DNA from: Pontibacillus marinus BH030004 = DSM 16465
GTDB lineage: Bacteria; Bacillota; Bacilli; Bacillales; BH030062
NCBI RefSeq assembly: GCF_000425225.1
Contig: NZ_KE384330.1
Span: 101,185 to 165,184, forward strand
DNA: 64,000 bases
Direction of reading: 5' to 3'
The position numbers and the translations under genes are program-made. Positions 61,529 to 64,000 of the stretch are shown here, one piece after another; the stretch's first letter is position 1, and every line of letters begins with the position of its first letter. The notes below the pieces were generated by a model, which was not told where the DNA came from, made no database searches, and saw only the letters and a program-made list of their open reading frames with translations.

Positions 61529-61957
61529 TTATTGACTCACATAAACTCGGATTTTATAGCGCGGTAGTGCACCTTCGATATTTCTGCGGAGTTTGTTCGT
61601 TAAAGCAATACGTTCGTCACTTCCGCTTATATCCGTTGCTTTTACGCGAACGTGAGCTGTACTTCCGTTAAAGTTAACACGGCGAACCTCAACATTGGGA
61701 ACTTCTTCGACTGCTTCAAAGATTTTTTGCTTGTCTTGTTTAAGTCCCCATGTTTCACCTACTTGGTTCATTTGCATTGGGCTTTCGTTTTGTAGATTGT
61801 AGCCATTTTTCGTTGGGTTGTGATCTCTAAAGGTGTCCGTATTTTTCTGATTCAAGGATTGAACGTCACGAACTTCTTGTGTTCCTTGAGGATTTGTTGC
61901 ACAAGCTCCTAGTATAAGTGCCATCATTATGGTTATGCTTACCATCATAAATCGCAT
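61529..61957 (-). CDS. YhcN/YlaJ-family sporulation lipoprotein
   Basis: A 142-aa lipoprotein with lipobox LGAC (Cys19). The rest, about 50-140, has the family fold with VEVRRVNFNGSTAHVRVK. Family members are in the inner forespore membrane or spore coat. I chose the ATG at 61957 with AAAGGAGGA 7 bases upstream. No clear sporulation promoter was identified. Confidence 0.85.
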   Translation of the reverse strand: MRFMMVSITIMMALILGACATNPQGTQEVRDVQSLNQKNTDTFRDHNPTKNGYNLQNESPMQMNQVGETWGLKQDKQKIFEAVEEVPNVEVRRVNFNGSTAHVRVKATDISGSDERIALTNKLRRNIEGALPRYKIRVYVSQ

Positions 61958-62034
61958 TGTGGGTCCTCCTTTTACCTGATTTGGTATTAGCTTGCCCACA
62001 AGCGTCCGTACTACAAATAGCATTTTTTGGTTAA

Positions 62035-62064
62035 AGAAAAACCTCGCTGCGAGAGCGAGGTTTA
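62035..62064 (-). terminator. tdk terminator
   Basis: AAACCTCGCT pairs with AGCGAGGTTT around CTCGC, followed by TT. Confidence 0.9.
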
Positions 62065-62673
62065 CTGAGATTGTTTTTCTTTTAAGATGTGCCTGGGTCT
62101 GTTTGGTACTTCATGATGATGACGGCATCTTGGCTCGTACGATTCTGATGCTCCTACAAGGATTACCGGATCATCGTAGGAAGCTGGTTTGCCATCAATT
62201 AAACGTTGTGTGCGACTTGCTGGGGATCCGCAAACTGGACAAATGGCGCTTAACTTCGTAACAGATTCTGCTAATGCCATTAGGTGCGGAACACTAGCGA
62301 AGGGTTTCCCGCGGAAGTCCAAATCAAGTCCAGCCACAATAACACGATGTCCACGTTCAGCTAAGGTTTGCGCAACCTCAACGACATTTTCATCAAAAAA
62401 TTGCACTTCATCAATTCCGATGATATCGACATTTTCATCAATGTAGTCAAACATATCCTCAGAGTTTTCGATCGGACGAGCTAAAATCGACGTTCCATTG
62501 TGAGAGACAATGGATTCTTCAGAATAACGATTATCGATGATTGGCTTAAATACGCGTACGGAAAGGTTTCCGTATGTAGCACGTCGTACTCTGCGAATCA
62601 GTTCTTCTGATTTTCCTGAGAACATGCTACCACAGATGACTTCGAGCCAACCGCTTTGTTTCATTACATGCAC
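62062..62673 (-). CDS. tdk: Thymidine kinase
   Basis: A 203-aa type II thymidine kinase for pyrimidine salvage. The P-loop GSMFSGKS is at 15-22, GIDEVQFFD follows, and a zinc site is formed by CPVCG and a later Cys-His ([11 protein letters not shown]). I chose the GTG at 62673, with AAGGGAGAG 8 bases upstream, so the protein begins [16 protein letters not shown] as in other bacilli. The longer frame has no such site. Confidence 0.95.
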   Translation of the reverse strand: MHVMKQSGWLEVICGSMFSGKSEELIRRVRRATYGNLSVRVFKPIIDNRYSEESIVSHNGTSILARPIENSEDMFDYIDENVDIIGIDEVQFFDENVVEVAQTLAERGHRVIVAGLDLDFRGKPFASVPHLMALAESVTKLSAICPVCGSPASRTQRLIDGKPASYDDPVILVGASESYEPRCRHHHEVPNRPRHILKEKQSQ

Positions 62674-62850
62674 AAGCGGGTCTCTCCCTTCTACTTTCGT
62701 GACTTTTCTCAAAGGTTGTCCATTTATCATTTACTAAAACATTATATACATAATCATTGCGTAAAGCTGGTTAATCTCACCAGCCTTCTATTCATTAAAA
62801 TAAGAGTTGACAAGCCTCTACTTCAATGAATTTTAACTCCTTAACGTATA

Positions 62851-62890
62851 AAAAAACAGGCAAAAGGATAGACAATTTGCCTGTTTTTAA
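62851..62890 (-). terminator. rpmE terminator
   Basis: AAACAGGCAAA pairs with TTTGCCTGTTT around a 12-base loop, followed by TTT. Confidence 0.9.
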
Positions 62891-62907
62891 ATTCAAGTAA
62901 GAAAAAC

Positions 62908-63153
62908 TTACTTAATGTTGTATTTTTTCTTAAAGCGATCTACACGGCCACCAGCTTTGTCAGCTTTCTGCTTACCTGTGTAGAATGGGTGTGAAGCTGA
63001 ACTAATTTCAACACGGATTAATGGGTACGTGTTACCGTCTTCCCACTCAATAGTCTCCTCAGAGCTAAGTGTAGAACCCGTTAGAAATTTGAATTCAGAA
63101 CTAGTGTCTAGGAATACTACCTTACGATAATTCGGGTGAAGTCCTTCCTTCAT
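62908..63153 (-). CDS. rpmE2: Ribosomal protein L31, type B
   Basis: An 81-aa ribosomal protein of the large subunit. It has [19 protein letters not shown] and [12 protein letters not shown] but no CxxC zinc pairs, so it is the zinc-free type B. In B. subtilis the gene at this place, between rho and tdk, is the zinc-binding type A. The promoter is a strong sigma-A type and no clear Zur operator is seen. Confidence 0.95.
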   Translation of the reverse strand: MKEGLHPNYRKVVFLDTSSEFKFLTGSTLSSEETIEWEDGNTYPLIRVEISSASHPFYTGKQKADKAGGRVDRFKKKYNIK

Positions 63154-63257
63154 GCTTTTCCACTCCTTATTGCCCTGAACCCTTGGGGAACAGAGTTAGT
63201 TTAAGAGTCGGTATTTGGCTGACTTCTATCAGCCTCTATCGAAACTCACATAGAAAG

Positions 63258-63286
63258 ATTATAACAAGGTCACATTAAAGTTGCAA
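63258..63286 (-). promoter_or_regulatory. rpmE promoter
   Basis: TTGCAA, 17 bases, TATAAT on the minus strand; leader of about 100 bases before the ATG. Confidence 0.85.
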
Positions 63287-63310
63287 CCTATCTTTTTAGA
63301 TTAAAAATGG

Positions 63311-64000
63311 CTACGAGCGGCGAGAATTCTTCTTTCCTTTCATTTCTTCATCCATAATTTGAAAAAATTCTTCGTTATTTTTGGATGATTTTAAGCGACG
63401 TAGGAATCGATCAACGAAGTCAGGCTGGTCTCCCATTGTTCTGCGGATCGCCCAAATCTTCTCAATGTGATCTTTTGGTAGAAGAAGTTCTTCTTTTCGT
63501 GTACCAGAACGCATGATATCGATCGCTGGGAAAATACGGCGTTCAGCAAGATTACGATCAAGATGTAATTCCATGTTTCCTGTACCTTTAAACTCTTCAT
63601 AAATTACATCATCCATACGAGAACCTGTATCGACTAGTGCTGTCGCAAGAATCGTTAGGCTACCACCTTCTTCAATGTTACGTGCAGCACCGAAGAAACG
63701 TTTTGGACGGTGGAATGCAGCTGGGTCAATACCTCCAGAAAGCGTACGACCACTTGGTGGAATCACTAAGTTATACGCACGAGCCAGACGCGTAATACTA
63801 TCCATTAAGATAATTACGTCTTTTTTGTGCTCTACTAGACGCATGGCACGTTCTAAAACAAGCTCGGATACTTTAATATGGTTTTCTGGTACCTCATCAA
63901 ATGTTGAGCTTACAACATCAACACCATCCTGGACGGAACGCTCGATATCTGTTACTTCCTCTGGACGCTCATCCACAAGCAAGATAATCAACTTCGAGTC
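63311..64000 (-). CDS. rho: Transcription termination factor Rho, C-terminal part
   Basis: About 229 residues of Rho are in the window; the N-terminal RNA-binding half and the Walker A motif lie beyond 64000. Visible are [16 protein letters not shown], the Walker [17 protein letters not shown], the Q/R loop [14 protein letters not shown] and [21 protein letters not shown], and [15 protein letters not shown]. The sequence reads through the window edge without a stop. Confidence 0.96.
   Translation of the reverse strand, partial: DSKLIILLVDERPEEVTDIERSVQDGVDVVSSTFDEVPENHIKVSELVLERAMRLVEHKKDVIILMDSITRLARAYNLVIPPSGRTLSGGIDPAAFHRPKRFFGAARNIEEGGSLTILATALVDTGSRMDDVIYEEFKGTGNMELHLDRNLAERRIFPAIDIMRSGTRKEELLLPKDHIEKIWAIRRTMGDQPDFVDRFLRRLKSSKNNEEFFQIMDEEMKGKKNSRRS

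Overview
The window is 64 kb of chromosome from a spore-forming member of the Bacillaceae, most like a halotolerant or marine genus related to Halobacillus or Pontibacillus. I infer this from B. subtilis-like gene order (rho-rpmE-tdk, prfA-prmC, spoIIR, ywlB/C/D/E/G, glyA-upp, atp operon, ywzB-ywmB-murA), sporulation genes (spoIIR, a YhcN/YlaJ lipoprotein) and Bacillus-type ribosome binding sites. Species cannot be fixed from sequence alone. Most housekeeping genes lie on the minus strand. No rRNA, tRNA or CRISPR array was seen.

Layout. 1-2.7 kb: murA, ywmB, ywzB. 2.7-3.7 kb: intergenic palindromic elements. 3.7-14.1 kb: an 11-gene nuo operon (nuoA-D, H-N; no NADH module E/F/G) with its own promoter. 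14.2-15.4 kb: a 21-bp-period repeat array. 15.5-22.7 kb: complete atp operon with atpI and atpZ. 23-25.2 kb: Vpr-like secreted subtilase, followed by another 21-bp array. 25.6-30.9 kb: wecB, upp, a HemAT-like aerotaxis receptor, glyA, ywlG. 31-37.2 kb: chemoreceptor, ywlE, a rhodanese/persulfide dioxygenase-like gene with a TauE-type exporter, mntP, tsaC. 37.3-41.5 kb: ohr, ywlB-like gene, spoIIR, prmC, prfA. 41.6-61.4 kb: a nitrate/nitric-oxide respiration island. 61.5-64 kb: YhcN-like lipoprotein, tdk, rpmE (type B), 3' part of rho.

The island is the most interesting part. It holds moaA, an Fe-S Fnr, a stand-alone cyclic-nucleotide-binding-domain protein, two NarK transporters, an unknown 178-aa protein, a five-gene operon in which a NarB/NasC-type cytoplasmic nitrate reductase is linked to a four-cluster ferredoxin, a Tat-exported Rieske protein and a b-type membrane subunit, an Mrp-like ATPase without the cluster-binding cysteines, YwiC, a NirJ-like radical SAM protein, a second Crp/Fnr regulator, the Fe-S repair protein Ric, and a CuA-containing haem-copper enzyme. 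That enzyme has Asn at position 237 where oxygen-reducing ba3 oxidases have the cross-linked Tyr, so it is better read as a nitric oxide reductase than as an oxidase.

Eight sites matching TGTGA-N6-TCACA lie in the island. Each is followed 21 or 22 bp later by a -10-like hexamer, and one serves divergent genes, so the island looks like one Fnr regulon: anaerobiosis activates Fnr, which raises cofactor synthesis, nitrate import, nitrate reduction, NO removal and Fe-S repair together. No narGHJI and no nitrite reductase are present in the window.

Two further patterns stand out: three intergenic arrays with different core words but the same 20-21 bp period, and five 160-240 bp intergenic palindromic elements, four of them forming two inverted pairs about 45 kb apart.
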